Of a stretch of 64,000 bases of DNA, positions 40,365-49,025 are shown piece by piece; position 1 is the first letter of the stretch, and every line of letters begins with the position of its first letter. Location: the NCBI RefSeq assembly GCF_040207125.1, contig NZ_CP157940.1, positions 1,240,001 through 1,304,000 of the forward strand, given 5' to 3'. The notes beneath the pieces are model-generated. The model saw only the letters and a list, made by a program, of their open reading frames with translations, was not told where the DNA came from and did not search any database. A program made the position numbers and the translations under genes. This stretch comes from Lacrimispora sp. BS-2. GTDB taxonomy: Bacteria > Bacillota > Clostridia > Lachnospirales > Lachnospiraceae.

Positions 40365-41801
40365 ATGATGAAGTATTTGCAAAAACTAGGTAAGTCCTTG
40401 ATGCTTCCGGTGGCATGTTTGCCTGCGGCGGGCATCCTGATGGGGATCGGTTACTGGTTCGACCCCACCGGCTGGGGCGCAAACAGTGCTTTCGCTGCCT
40501 TTTTAATCAAGGCAGGGGGCGCCATCATTGATAACATGGCAATTCTGTTTGCTATCGGTATTGGCGTTGGTATGGCAGATGACCATGAGGGTACTGCAGC
40601 TCTGGCGGCCATTGTTTCCTGGCTGATGATTCAGACGATTCTTTCGCCTGGAGTGGTTGCCATGCTGAAAGGAATTGATGTAAGCGAAGTAAATCCTGCT
40701 TTTGGCAAGATTGGAAACCAGTTTATCGGTATCTTATCCGGTATCATCGGTTCCAGCTGCTATAACAGGTTTAAAAATACCAAGCTTCCGGATGCGCTGG
40801 CATTTTTCAGCGGCAAACGGTCTGTAGCAATTGTCACCGCTCTTGCCTCTTTGGTGGCCTGCCTTGTTTTATTCTTCATATGGCCGGTTGTATATTCCGG
40901 ATTGGTTATATTTGGTAAAGGCATCCTGGGACTGGGCGCTATTGGAGCCGGTATCTATGGTTTCTTCAACCGTCTTCTGATTCCGGTAGGTCTCCATCAC
41001 GCACTGAACTCCGTATTCTGGTTTGACGTTGCAGGGGTGAACGACCTTGGTAATTTCTGGTCAGGAAATGGTGTTCTGGGCCAGACAGGTCAGTACATGA
41101 CAGGCTTTTTCCCGGTTATGATGTTCGGTCTTCCAGCCGCAGCTTTGGCTATGTATCATACCGCAAAGCCTGGTAAAAAGAAAAATGCATATGGTTTATT
41201 GCTTGCAGCAGCAGTATGTTCCTTCTTTACAGGCGTAACAGAGCCTCTGGAATTTGCTTTCATGTTCCTTGCTCCAGGCCTTTATTTGATCCATGCGCTT
41301 TTAACCGGTATTTCCTTAGCGATCTGCTCCCTGCTTCCCGTACGTGCAGGCTTTAACTTCAGTGCAGGTTTCGTTGACTGGGTCTTGAGCTTTAAGGCAC
41401 CGATGGCTGTAAATCCACTGTTTATTATCCCGCTGGGTCTTGTTTATGCGGCTGTTTACTACGTGGTATTCCGCCTTGCAATCAAAATGTTTAACTTTAA
41501 GACTCCGGGACGGGAAGATGATGATCTGGATGAAAACACAGTTACTCTTTCCAATAACAACTATACCGCTGTAGCTGCCATCATTCTGGAAGGACTTGGC
41601 GGTAAGGATAATATCACCAGCATTGATAACTGCATTACAAGATTAAGACTGGAGATCAAGGATTATACTCTTGTAGATGAAAAGAAGATCAAATCCTCAG
41701 GTGTTGCCGGTATTATCAGGCCAGGCAAGACCAGCGTACAGGTTATTGTAGGACCTCAGGTACAGTTTGTTGCAGATGAATTTAAGAAGCTTTGCCAGTA
41801 A
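40365..41801 (+). CDS. PTS EIICB component, N-acetylglucosamine/glucose type
   Basis: This 478-residue sugar permease has an EIIC domain (residues 1-about 375) of ten membrane spans with LIPVGLHHALNSVFWFD and the substrate-loop FTGVTEPLEFAFMFLAPG. It is joined by the NFKTPGRED linker to an EIIB domain with the phospho-cysteine in DNCITRLRLEI. The motif set is closest to NagE-type permeases, so N-acetylglucosamine is the likelier sugar, with glucose possible. ATG 40365 (or the next ATG) follows AAAGGGG. It closes a four-gene operon that ends in a strong terminator. Confidence 0.9.
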   Translation: MMKYLQKLGKSLMLPVACLPAAGILMGIGYWFDPTGWGANSAFAAFLIKAGGAIIDNMAILFAIGIGVGMADDHEGTAALAAIVSWLMIQTILSPGVVAMLKGIDVSEVNPAFGKIGNQFIGILSGIIGSSCYNRFKNTKLPDALAFFSGKRSVAIVTALASLVACLVLFFIWPVVYSGLVIFGKGILGLGAIGAGIYGFFNRLLIPVGLHHALNSVFWFDVAGVNDLGNFWSGNGVLGQTGQYMTGFFPVMMFGLPAAALAMYHTAKPGKKKNAYGLLLAAAVCSFFTGVTEPLEFAFMFLAPGLYLIHALLTGISLAICSLLPVRAGFNFSAGFVDWVLSFKAPMAVNPLFIIPLGLVYAAVYYVVFRLAIKMFNFKTPGREDDDLDENTVTLSNNNYTAVAAIILEGLGGKDNITSIDNCITRLRLEIKDYTLVDEKKIKSSGVAGIIRPGKTSVQVIVGPQVQFVADEFKKLCQ

Positions 41802-41810
41802 TGAACAGGC

Positions 41811-41848
41811 AAAAAGCAGGGACAGATCATTGTCCCTGCTTTTTGTCC
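41811..41848 (+). terminator. PTS operon terminator
   Basis: AAAAAGCAGGGACA pairs with TGTCCCTGCTTTTT around GATCAT. GTCCTT follows. Confidence 0.88.
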
Positions 41849-41938
41849 TTGAATGAGGCCTAAAAAATCCGGCTGCCTTTGGGGTCCCAAACAGGACTTG
41901 AATGAATATATTAAAATAAAAAGGTAAGATTCCGGGAT

Positions 41939-42559
41939 ATGCGTGATATATTAATTCTTGTGCTGGCACTTAGCACCGACACCTTTGTTGCCAGCATTGC
42001 TTATGGGGCAAACCGCCTGAAGATTTCCTGCGGAAAGGTTATTGCAGTGAATATGATCTGCAGCGGCTGTCTGGGGGCTGCTCTTATATTTGGAAGCGTG
42101 ATCAGCGGATTGGTGCCGGAAGGTTTTGCAAAGGGGGCGGCATTTTCCTGCCTGTTTCTCCTGGGGGTGATAAAGCTTCTGGACTATACCATAAAAAAAT
42201 ATATTAACAGCCATGTGAATGTTCACAAGAATCTGACATTTTCTATTTCCGGTCTGAGTATCATCATAAATATTTACGGGAATCCTCTGGCTGCAGACTG
42301 GGATGATTCCAAGTCCCTGTCCTGGAAGGAAACCGTAATGTTTTCCCTGGCAATGTCTCTGGACAGTCTGATAGCCGGGGCTTTATCCGGATTTTTGATG
42401 ATACCTCCGGGACTTACGACCCTTTGCGCCCTGGTTGTGGGGACTGCCGTCATGTATATCGGCCTGTTTCTGGGACATAAGCTTGCTGCGTTAAAGGGCT
42501 GGGATTTGTCCTGGCTCAGCGGCATACTGTTTTTGTTCCTTGCATTTGGAAAATTATGA
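41939..42559 (+). CDS. ytaF: YtaF/MntP-family membrane protein
   Basis: This 206-residue protein has six membrane segments in two repeats. Each repeat carries an acidic motif near its start, ALSTDTFVASIAYGANR and SLAMSLDSLIAGALSG, as in MntP manganese exporters. The spacing and length match the Firmicute sporulation membrane protein YtaF rather than MntP itself. In Bacillus ytaF is a sporulation gene of unknown biochemical function, so metal efflux is an inference. Its ribosome binding site is weak. It is monocistronic, between two terminators. Confidence 0.8.
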   Translation: MRDILILVLALSTDTFVASIAYGANRLKISCGKVIAVNMICSGCLGAALIFGSVISGLVPEGFAKGAAFSCLFLLGVIKLLDYTIKKYINSHVNVHKNLTFSISGLSIIINIYGNPLAADWDDSKSLSWKETVMFSLAMSLDSLIAGALSGFLMIPPGLTTLCALVVGTAVMYIGLFLGHKLAALKGWDLSWLSGILFLFLAFGKL

Positions 42560-42570
42560 TGATCTGATTT

Positions 42571-42627
42571 AAAAATGGGGTACACTCTTTTAAATGGGTT
42601 GCACCCCATTTTTAAATGCGGTATAAT
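42571..42627 (+). promoter_or_regulatory. Terminator of ytaF overlapping the promoter of the next gene
   Basis: AAAAATGGGGT (42571) pairs with ACCCCATTTTT (ending 42613). The -35 TTGCAC (42599-42604) of a TTGCAC-17-TATAAT promoter lies inside the hairpin's 3' arm. Confidence 0.7.
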
Positions 42628-42655
42628 CGTTATCAAAAAACAGGAGTAATCATTT

Positions 42656-43816
42656 ATGCAGTTTACCATACCTCATTATTATAATAAATTCCGCTGTGTA
42701 GCCGGAGAGTGCCCGGATACCTGCTGTGCAGGCTGGGCCATCATGATCGATGATCTTACAAAAAGACGATACCAAATGCGAAAGGATGCTTTTGGCAGAA
42801 GGCTTAACCATTGGATTGACTGGAAAAATGGCTCCTTTAAGCAGTGCGGCGGCCGGTGCGCGTTTCTTAATAAGGACAATCTTTGCGATATCTATAAGGA
42901 GGCCGGCCCGGGAATGCTTTGCAAAACCTGCCGGGATTATCCAAGGCATATAGAAGAATTCGAGGGAGTCAGGGAAATCTCCTTATCTTTATCCTGTGAG
43001 GAAGCTGCAGGATTGATTCTTGGCTGTGAAGAACCTGTCCGATTTCTCACGAAAGAGGATGAAAGGGAGGAGTCCTATCCTGATTTTGACTTCCTTTTAT
43101 TTACAAAGCTTATGGATGCAAGGGATCTGATTTTATCCTTCCTGCAGAACCGGGACTTGGACTGCCGGCTGCGCATTGCCATGGCACTGGGTTTTTCCCA
43201 TGACATGCAAAGGAGGATCAATGAGGAAAAGCTGTATGAGCTGGATGAATTGATGAAACGGTATCAGGGGCTGTCCGGAGTTCAAATCGTGGAAAAGAAG
43301 ATGGCTGTCCGCAGGATAGAAGACAGGATCCGTTATAAAAAGATAAAGAACTGGTTTTCTCTGTTTGGAAAGCTTGAAGTACTTAACGAGAGCTGGCCCC
43401 AATATATGGAAAATCTTAAAAGAATACTGTTTGACGCCGGTGCAGAAAGCTATGAGGAGAATAGAAAAGCCTTTCACCGGTATTTGATGGAAGAGGAGGG
43501 CCGTAAGCGCCAATGGGAGCAGTGGAGCGAACAGCTTATGGTGTACTTTATCTTTACCTATTTCTGCGGGGCTGTTTATGACGAACAGCCTTATGTAAAG
43601 GCAAAGCTTGCCGCAGTGAACACCCTTCTCATTCAGGAAATGGCTCAGGCAGTTTTTAAAAGGAATGAAGGCAGGCTGGATTTTAAGGAATTTGTACATC
43701 TGGCCCACCGGTTTTCCAGAGAGGTGGAGCATTCGGATGTGAATCTCAATACGCTGGAGGAAATATTCAGGACTGATAAACGCTTTGGTCTGGGAGAGAT
43801 CCTTGGACTGCTATAG
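42656..43816 (+). CDS. FliB-like (flagellin lysine N-methylase) cysteine-rich protein
   Basis: This 386-residue protein belongs to the family annotated as flagellin lysine-N-methylase. The first 110 residues hold a cysteine cluster: CVAGECPDTCCAGW, CGGRCAFLNKDNLCDIYKEAG and MLCKTCRDYPR, resembling YkgJ-type metal or Fe-S binding. The rest is helical and poorly conserved. FliB methylates flagellin lysines in Salmonella. No flagellar gene lies near, and many non-motile clostridia carry it, so the substrate here is open. AGGAG stands 10 nt before the ATG. Confidence 0.8.
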   Translation: MQFTIPHYYNKFRCVAGECPDTCCAGWAIMIDDLTKRRYQMRKDAFGRRLNHWIDWKNGSFKQCGGRCAFLNKDNLCDIYKEAGPGMLCKTCRDYPRHIEEFEGVREISLSLSCEEAAGLILGCEEPVRFLTKEDEREESYPDFDFLLFTKLMDARDLILSFLQNRDLDCRLRIAMALGFSHDMQRRINEEKLYELDELMKRYQGLSGVQIVEKKMAVRRIEDRIRYKKIKNWFSLFGKLEVLNESWPQYMENLKRILFDAGAESYEENRKAFHRYLMEEEGRKRQWEQWSEQLMVYFIFTYFCGAVYDEQPYVKAKLAAVNTLLIQEMAQAVFKRNEGRLDFKEFVHLAHRFSREVEHSDVNLNTLEEIFRTDKRFGLGEILGLL

Positions 43817-43837
43817 GAAATAGGGAGATAAAACGGA

Positions 43838-43892
43838 GATTGCCGAAGTGATTCAGGTTTTTATGGCCTGAGTCATTCCGGCAGTCTTTTTT
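43838..43892. terminator. Bidirectional terminator between fliB-like gene and ptsG
   Basis: The 43838-43857 arm (GATTGCCG..TTCAGG) pairs with CCTGAGTCATTCCGGCAGTC (ending 43886). TTTTTTATTTT follows. Confidence 0.85.
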
Positions 43893-43898
43893 ATTTTG

Positions 43899-46052
43899 CT
43901 ATTTTACCAGTTTTAATACTGGATCCTGTTCCTTTACGCCATCAAGGGCAAGAGACTGTACCTCCCGGTAGTTGGCCGTATTGGTGATGAGCACCGGCGT
44001 CACCACCGGATAGCCTTCTTCCTTAATCTTGTCAATATCAAATTCCACCAGCAAATCGCCGGCATTTACCTTGTCACCCACCTGGACATAAGTCTTATAA
44101 TGTTTTCCTCCAAGCTGGACGGTATCCAGTCCTATGTGGATCAAAACCTCTGCTCCGTTTTCCGAAGTGACGGCAATGGCGTGTTTTGTATCAAATACAA
44201 CAGAAACCGTTCCTTTTATAGGAGCTACGGCACGTCCTTTTGATGGTTCAATGGCAATTCCCTTTCCAAGCATTCCGGAAGAGAACACGCTGTCGCTTAC
44301 AGATTCCAGAGGGATTGCGGTGCCTTCTATGGGAGAGCATACGATTTCTTCCAAAACTGCTTTTTCCTCAGCCGCTGCCTTTTCCTGTACTGTTTCCTTT
44401 TGGGCAGGAGAGCTGTCAGGTACGTGACCGGCTGCCTCATCTTCTTCATTGTGTCCTCCATCTAAAAGATAATCTTCCAGATTGGATTTAATGACAGTCA
44501 CCCGGGGACCGTAGATTACCTGAATACCGTTTCCCTTTTTAACAACGCCGGCAGCGCCGCTTTGCTTCAGCAAGTCTTCCTGAACCTTACCAGGGTCATG
44601 TACTGTGATGCGCAGCCTGGTAGCGCAGCAATCCACATCACTGATATTGACGCTTCCTCCCAGTCCTTTCACAATAAGGGCTGAAGTTGCATCTTTTTCG
44701 GAACCGGAATCTTCCCCTTTGGATTCTTTGGAAGCATTGTAATCGGCTCTGGTGTAAAGCTTTGTTTCCTGGTCATCGTCTTCACGGCCAGGGGTCTTTA
44801 AATTTAATTTTGTGATCATGAACTTAAACAGGAAATAGTACACGATAAAGTAGACAATACCTACAAAAACAATGTTGATCCAGTTGGTTTTGGCATTTCC
44901 CTGTAATATTCCGAATAAGAACATATCAATAAAACCGCCTGAAAAGGTCATGCCTACGCCCACATTTAACATATGCATCAGCATGTAGGCTGCACCTGCA
45001 AAAACACAGTGGATTCCATAAAGGATCGGTGCAACGAAAAGAAAAGTGAATTCAATTGGCTCCGTAATGCCGGTCAGCATGGAAGTCAGTGCAGCTGACA
45101 GCAAAAGCCCGCCTACCAGCTTTCTTTTCTCCGGCTTTGCCGTATGATACATTGCAAGGGCAGCGCCTGGAAGGCCAAATATCATTAAGGGGAACTTGCC
45201 GGACATAAACCTGGTCGCGGACACACTGAAGTGACTGATTCCCTTTGTGCCTAATTCCGCAAAGAAAATATTCTGGGCGCCTTCCACCATTCGGCCTCCG
45301 ACTTCTGCAGTTCCACCGACTGCTGTCTGCCAGAAAGGAAGATAGAACACATGGTGCAGGCCAAAGGGAATCAAGGCCCGTTCCATAATGCCGTATAACA
45401 TGGTTCCGCCGTATCCGGAGCCTCTTACCAGATCCCCCACTGCATAGATTCCCTTCTGAACCGGAGGCCAGAGATAGAACATCAGGATACCTGCCAGCAT
45501 ATAGGTTACAGCAGAAATAATGGGCACAAACCGGGTTCCGCCGAAAAAGGACAGGACCTGGGGCAGTTGTATCTTATAGTAGCGGTTATGCAGGGCAGCC
45601 ACACCAAGGCCCACGATAATACCTCCGAATACACCCATTTGCAATGAGTTGATTCCAAGAACAGATGCCGTTGATCCAGGCAGCATGTTTTCGGAACCGC
45701 CGCGTATGGTGATCATGGCTCCAATGGAAGCGTGCATGATAAAAAAGGCAATAGCACCTGCCAGTGCGGCTACTTCCTTTTCTTTTTTAGCCATTCCAAT
45801 GGCTACTCCGATTGCAAATATTAAAGGCAGGTTTCCGAATACAATATCCCCTGCGGCTTTTAATACCGTAAGAAAAGCATAAATAAAAGTTCCCTGACCC
45901 ATGACCTTGGTCAAATCATAGGTTTCCAGCATGGTCTCATTTGTAAAGGAACCGCCTATCCCTAAAAACAACCCTGCCACCGGCAAAATTGCAATGGGCA
46001 GCATAAATGATCTTCCAACACGCTGTAAAACACCAAATATCTTATCTTTCAT
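43899..46052 (-). CDS. ptsG: PTS glucose permease EIICBA
   Basis: This three-domain permease of about 717 residues imports and phosphorylates glucose. EIIC (residues 1-about 400) contains LIPFGLHHVFYLPFW and the GITEPIEF loop. EIIB (about 455-540) carries the phospho-cysteine in DVDCCATRLRIT. A Glu/Ala-rich linker leads to EIIA (about 580-715) with VLIHIGLDTVQLGG. The upstream ATG at 46058 abuts GGAGGG, so the second ATG (46052), 6 nt after it, is the likelier start. It complements the separate EIIA/HPr/EIICB operon 2 kb away and has its own IIA. Confidence 0.92.
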   Translation of the reverse strand: MKDKIFGVLQRVGRSFMLPIAILPVAGLFLGIGGSFTNETMLETYDLTKVMGQGTFIYAFLTVLKAAGDIVFGNLPLIFAIGVAIGMAKKEKEVAALAGAIAFFIMHASIGAMITIRGGSENMLPGSTASVLGINSLQMGVFGGIIVGLGVAALHNRYYKIQLPQVLSFFGGTRFVPIISAVTYMLAGILMFYLWPPVQKGIYAVGDLVRGSGYGGTMLYGIMERALIPFGLHHVFYLPFWQTAVGGTAEVGGRMVEGAQNIFFAELGTKGISHFSVSATRFMSGKFPLMIFGLPGAALAMYHTAKPEKRKLVGGLLLSAALTSMLTGITEPIEFTFLFVAPILYGIHCVFAGAAYMLMHMLNVGVGMTFSGGFIDMFLFGILQGNAKTNWINIVFVGIVYFIVYYFLFKFMITKLNLKTPGREDDDQETKLYTRADYNASKESKGEDSGSEKDATSALIVKGLGGSVNISDVDCCATRLRITVHDPGKVQEDLLKQSGAAGVVKKGNGIQVIYGPRVTVIKSNLEDYLLDGGHNEEDEAAGHVPDSSPAQKETVQEKAAAEEKAVLEEIVCSPIEGTAIPLESVSDSVFSSGMLGKGIAIEPSKGRAVAPIKGTVSVVFDTKHAIAVTSENGAEVLIHIGLDTVQLGGKHYKTYVQVGDKVNAGDLLVEFDIDKIKEEGYPVVTPVLITNTANYREVQSLALDGVKEQDPVLKLVK

Positions 46053-46082
46053 ACGCATCCCTCCATCTTCAATGTATTTAAT

Positions 46083-46222
46083 AAAAAAAATCTCCGCATA
46101 AGGCAGATATGATCAGCCGGCTTATCTTTTTAGTGGGATAAGGCCATTGATCCAAAATCCCGGAAAGCAAAAGAGAGGGGATTTCTCATATCTATTATAC
46201 ACCCAAAATCTGTCCTTTTAAA
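46083..46222 (-). promoter_or_regulatory. ptsG promoter and possible attenuator
   Basis: On the minus strand TTTAAA (46217-46222) and TATAAT (46194-46199) are separated by 17 bp. Downstream in the leader, TCTGC/GCGGA (46093-46107) is followed by eight T (46083-46090), a weak terminator. I cannot find a clear RAT partner. Confidence 0.45.
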
Positions 46223-46271
46223 CAGATAATTTCATGTTTTTAACTAAGATATCAAAAAAGTCTTTGACTGC

Positions 46272-46964
46272 TTACAGGAAATTCGAGAAAACAGAAGCAA
46301 ATAAAACAGTACAGAGCCCGGAAGTTGCAATGGCCAGGCTGCTCATGGCCCCTTCGATTTCTCCCATTTCTATGGCTTTTGTGGTCCCGACGGCATGGGA
46401 AGCAGCACCAATGGCAATGCCCTTGGCAATGGGTTCCGTGATTTTAAATACCCTGCATACGGCCTCCGCAATGATGCTTCCCTGGATGCCTGTGATAATG
46501 ATGCTGGCAACCGTAATGGTCACATATCCTCTCATTTCCTCTGAAATGCCCATCGCAATGGCGGTTGTAATGGATTTTGGCAAAAAAGTCACGTACTCTT
46601 GGTGATTTAAACCAAAGATCAGGGCCAGCAGCAATACGCTGCTCATTGTGGTGAGAACTCCGGTCAGTGTTCCGGCTATGATGGCCTTAGAGTGTTTCTT
46701 AAGAAGTTCCAGCTGGCGGTAAAGGGGAACTGCAAGGCAAATGGTGGCCGGAGTGAGAAGATAGCTGATGTATTTGGCGCTTTTGTTGTAAACCTCATAA
46801 TCAATGTGAAATGCGGATAAAAATGCCATAACAACACAAATGGAGATTAAAAGGGGATTGAAGACAGCCCATTTGAACCTTTTCTTCAAACGAAGTCCCA
46901 CTTCATAGCCTAAAAGGCTTAGAACCGCGCCAAAAAACAAAAAATCACTTACTGTATTACTCAT
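46272..46964 (-). CDS. lrgB: LrgB-family membrane protein
   Basis: This 230-residue membrane protein has about seven spans. The family signature PKSITTAIAMGISEEMRG and GAASHAVGTTKAIEMGE are present. LrgB/CidB proteins work with LrgA/CidA in control of murein hydrolase activity, and in some species in pyruvate or glycolate transport. The ATG lies inside the last codons of lrgA (8-bp overlap), so the pair is co-translated. The surrounding sugar-uptake genes are compatible with a pyruvate-related role, but that is conjecture. Confidence 0.9.
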   Translation of the reverse strand: MSNTVSDFLFFGAVLSLLGYEVGLRLKKRFKWAVFNPLLISICVVMAFLSAFHIDYEVYNKSAKYISYLLTPATICLAVPLYRQLELLKKHSKAIIAGTLTGVLTTMSSVLLLALIFGLNHQEYVTFLPKSITTAIAMGISEEMRGYVTITVASIIITGIQGSIIAEAVCRVFKITEPIAKGIAIGAASHAVGTTKAIEMGEIEGAMSSLAIATSGLCTVLFASVFSNFL

Positions 46965-47328
46965 CTTTTTCTGCCTTTCTATTGCTGTCGTTTTCGATGA
47001 AAAACTGGGTTACTTTTCCGGTGATCACCATGACGATGACTGTGGAAACCAGGGTAATGACCAGAAAAGGGATCAAAATAGGCCGAAGGACTCCCCAGGA
47101 ATCCAAAAGTCCGACGGCCGCCGGAATAAACATCAATGGCATAATGTCTATCAGAAATGTGCTGGCCTCCTCAACCGCCTCCAATGGAATCCATCTTTTC
47201 CTTAATCCGATCAGCATGATCAACAGGCCATAGATACTTGCGGGCACCGGAAGGGGAACAAGCAGATGGATAATTTCTCCCGCCAGAGATATAAAAAGAA
47301 TAATGCTAAATTGTCTGATGTATTTCAT
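46957..47328 (-). CDS. lrgA: LrgA/CidA-family holin-like protein
   Basis: This 123-residue, four-span protein of the LrgA/CidA family contains LVPLPVPASIYGLLIMLI and PLMFIPAAVGLLDSW. I use the ATG at 47328, 7 nt after GGAGG, instead of an upstream ATG at 47391 that lies in the leader. A TTGACA-17-TAGGAT promoter precedes it. No LytSR-type regulator is adjacent. Confidence 0.9.
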   Translation of the reverse strand: MKYIRQFSIILFISLAGEIIHLLVPLPVPASIYGLLIMLIGLRKRWIPLEAVEEASTFLIDIMPLMFIPAAVGLLDSWGVLRPILIPFLVITLVSTVIVMVITGKVTQFFIENDSNRKAEKDE

Positions 47329-47372
47329 TACAAGGCCTCCTACGTTTCCTTCCTGAATTTCAACTATGGTAT

Positions 47373-47401
47373 ATCCTAAACTTAAATACATGGCTTGTCA
47401 A
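47373..47401 (-). promoter_or_regulatory. lrgAB promoter
   Basis: On the minus strand TTGACA and TAGGAT are separated by 17 bp. Confidence 0.6.
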
Positions 47402-47493
47402 ATGTTTTTATTGCCATAATTTATTTTTTATTGGCAAATTTAACGTTGCAAGGTATAATAAGAGCATGAATAGAAAAGGAGCAAAAAAGCATA

Positions 47494-48039
47494 ATGCCTG
47501 GCATAGAATTTGATATTTTATATTTTTTACAATCAATACATACTCCCTGGCTGGATGTGTTTATGAAGCAAATAACCGGTCTGGGAGATCACGGGATTTT
47601 CTGGATACTCACCGGTGTTATTCTACTGTGTTTTAAAAAGACAAGAGTCATGGGTCTTTGTGTTATTTTATCCCTGGCAGCCGGCTTATTGGTGGGAAAT
47701 GCATTCTTAAAGAACATGATTGCCAGAGAAAGGCCCTGTTGGATCGATAACAGCATCCCCCTATTAATTAACAATCCCAGAGATTATTCCTTCCCCTCCG
47801 GGCATACCCTGGCTTCCTTTGAAGGAGCGGTAAGCATCTGGCTTTATAACCGGAAATGGGGAACTGCAGCTCTGGTTCTGGCGGCACTCATCGGTTTTTC
47901 CAGAATGTACTTATTTGTCCATTTTCCCACTGATGTACTGGGAGGGCTGGTACTTGGCGTCCTGATCGCTGTTTTGGTCCACTTCTTGGTAGAGAGAAAA
48001 ATTTCTGAAAAAAATACTTGCTTTCCAGGGAATCTATGA
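47494..48039 (+). CDS. PAP2-family membrane phosphatase
   Basis: This 181-residue integral membrane phosphatase has the three PAP2 motifs KNMIARERP, PSGHTLASFEGA and SRMYLFVHFPTDVLGG in order, giving the catalytic histidine pair and the lysine/arginine phosphate grip. The substrate may be undecaprenyl pyrophosphate (BcrC/PgpB-like) or phosphatidate; the sequence does not decide. It is flanked by the lrgAB promoter on one side and the folT riboswitch promoter inside its 3' end. Confidence 0.9.
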   Translation: MPGIEFDILYFLQSIHTPWLDVFMKQITGLGDHGIFWILTGVILLCFKKTRVMGLCVILSLAAGLLVGNAFLKNMIARERPCWIDNSIPLLINNPRDYSFPSGHTLASFEGAVSIWLYNRKWGTAALVLAALIGFSRMYLFVHFPTDVLGGLVLGVLIAVLVHFLVERKISEKNTCFPGNL

Positions 48040-48045
48040 TATACT
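48018..48045 (+). promoter_or_regulatory. folT promoter
   Basis: TTGCTT and TATACT are separated by 16 bp, overlapping the stop of the PAP2 gene. Confidence 0.6.
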
Positions 48046-48072
48046 GATTGCGTTACAAATACAATATTATAA

Positions 48073-48173
48073 GTCGCAGAGTAGACCCGTGTGCGTTAAG
48101 TGCCGGCTGAACAGGGAGTTGTCAGCCGGACGAAAAGATTTTCTTGCGGTACGCCGGTCGCATCCCGCTGCAT
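48073..48173 (+). promoter_or_regulatory. Tetrahydrofolate riboswitch
   Basis: The sequence matches the THF aptamer: GCAGAGTAGACCCG, then TGCGTTAAGTG, then paired CCGGCTGA../TCAGCCGG, then TTGCGGTACGCCGG and GCATCCCGCTGC closing on the first strand (GCAG..CTGC). It precedes a folate transporter gene by 60 bp, its commonest context. There is no T-run terminator, so control is likely at translation, through the AAAGGAGG at 48218-48225. Confidence 0.93.
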
Positions 48174-48232
48174 CAGAAGATAGCCATATTATCTCCGGTT
48201 GTAGTTTGAGGTCTGCAAAGGAGGTATTTTTT

Positions 48233-48805
48233 ATGAAAAAATTCGTCACTTTGTTCACCGATTCTTACAGAGAGCTGAAGTCTGTAAGGACCATTACCAC
48301 CTCAGCCATGTTTGGCGCAGTAGCAATTGTTTTGGGTATGTTTTCCATTAACATGGGAAATTACATCCGGATCGGTTTTTCTTCCATTCCCAACGGAATC
48401 GTTTCATATCTGTTTGGTCCGGTAGTAGGAGGCCTGTTTTCCGGAAGCCTGGATGTGCTTAAATATTTATTAAAGCCTACAGGCGCATTTTTTCCGGGAC
48501 TGACTCTGGTAACCGTTTTGGCAGGTATCATGTATGGCTGCATGTATTACAGAAAGCCTGTCACCTTAAGAAGGGTTCTGGTTTCCAAGCTTCTGGTCAT
48601 GCTGGTCTGCAACGTGATTCTCAATACTATGTGTCTTTCTATTCTGTACGGAAAGGGCTTTATGGTGCTTCTTCCTGCAAGGGCACTGAAAAACCTGGTC
48701 ATGTGGCCAATTGACTCCATGATTTTTTATACCATGGCAAAAGCGCTGGATACCATGGGGGTCTTTAGAACAATCCGTAAGACCCAGACTGCGGGAATAA
48801 AATAA
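48233..48805 (+). CDS. folT: Folate ECF transporter S component
   Basis: This 190-residue, six-span substrate-binding component of an energy-coupling-factor transporter takes up folates and uses a shared EcfAA'T module encoded elsewhere. Marks include the alanine-rich first helix TTSAMFGAVAIVLGMFSI, IRIGFSSIPNGIVSYLFGPVVGG and the Arg-containing loop LPARALKNLVMWPIDS. The start is ATG 48233, 7 nt after AAAGGAGG. The upstream part of the frame, from ATG 48089, is the THF riboswitch, not coding sequence. The riboswitch confirms the substrate. Confidence 0.93.
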   Translation: MKKFVTLFTDSYRELKSVRTITTSAMFGAVAIVLGMFSINMGNYIRIGFSSIPNGIVSYLFGPVVGGLFSGSLDVLKYLLKPTGAFFPGLTLVTVLAGIMYGCMYYRKPVTLRRVLVSKLLVMLVCNVILNTMCLSILYGKGFMVLLPARALKNLVMWPIDSMIFYTMAKALDTMGVFRTIRKTQTAGIK

Positions 48806-48810
48806 AAATT

Positions 48811-48850
48811 AAGGCCTGTGGCGTCAATAATGACCGCACAGGCCTTTTTT
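48811..48850 (+). terminator. folT terminator
   Basis: AAGGCCTGTG pairs with CACAGGCCTT. TTTT follows. Confidence 0.88.
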
Positions 48851-48929
48851 AATGAAATTCTCAGACAGTACCTTTCTTTCATAATCGGAAGGAAGGGGTA
48901 TAAAGCAGCCATTTTTATGGAAACTTGCG

Positions 48930-48958
48930 TTGCAAGTTCCGGTAAGCTATATTATAAT
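48930..48958 (+). promoter_or_regulatory. Promoter of the Cof-type phosphatase operon
   Basis: TTGCAA and TATAAT are separated by 17 bp, about 70 bp before the ATG. Confidence 0.7.
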
Positions 48959-49025
48959 CTTAAGTGTTTGCATGATATGGCAATGCCGGATCAGAATAAT
49001 CAGATTAAGAAGGAATGATGGAAAA

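Noticed and set aside
43133..43732. Minus-strand frame of 199 codons
   Set aside because: Antisense shadow of the FliB-like gene.
48089..48232. N-terminal extension of the folate transporter from ATG 48089
   Set aside because: These bases form the THF riboswitch; the real start has AAAGGAGG just upstream at 48233.
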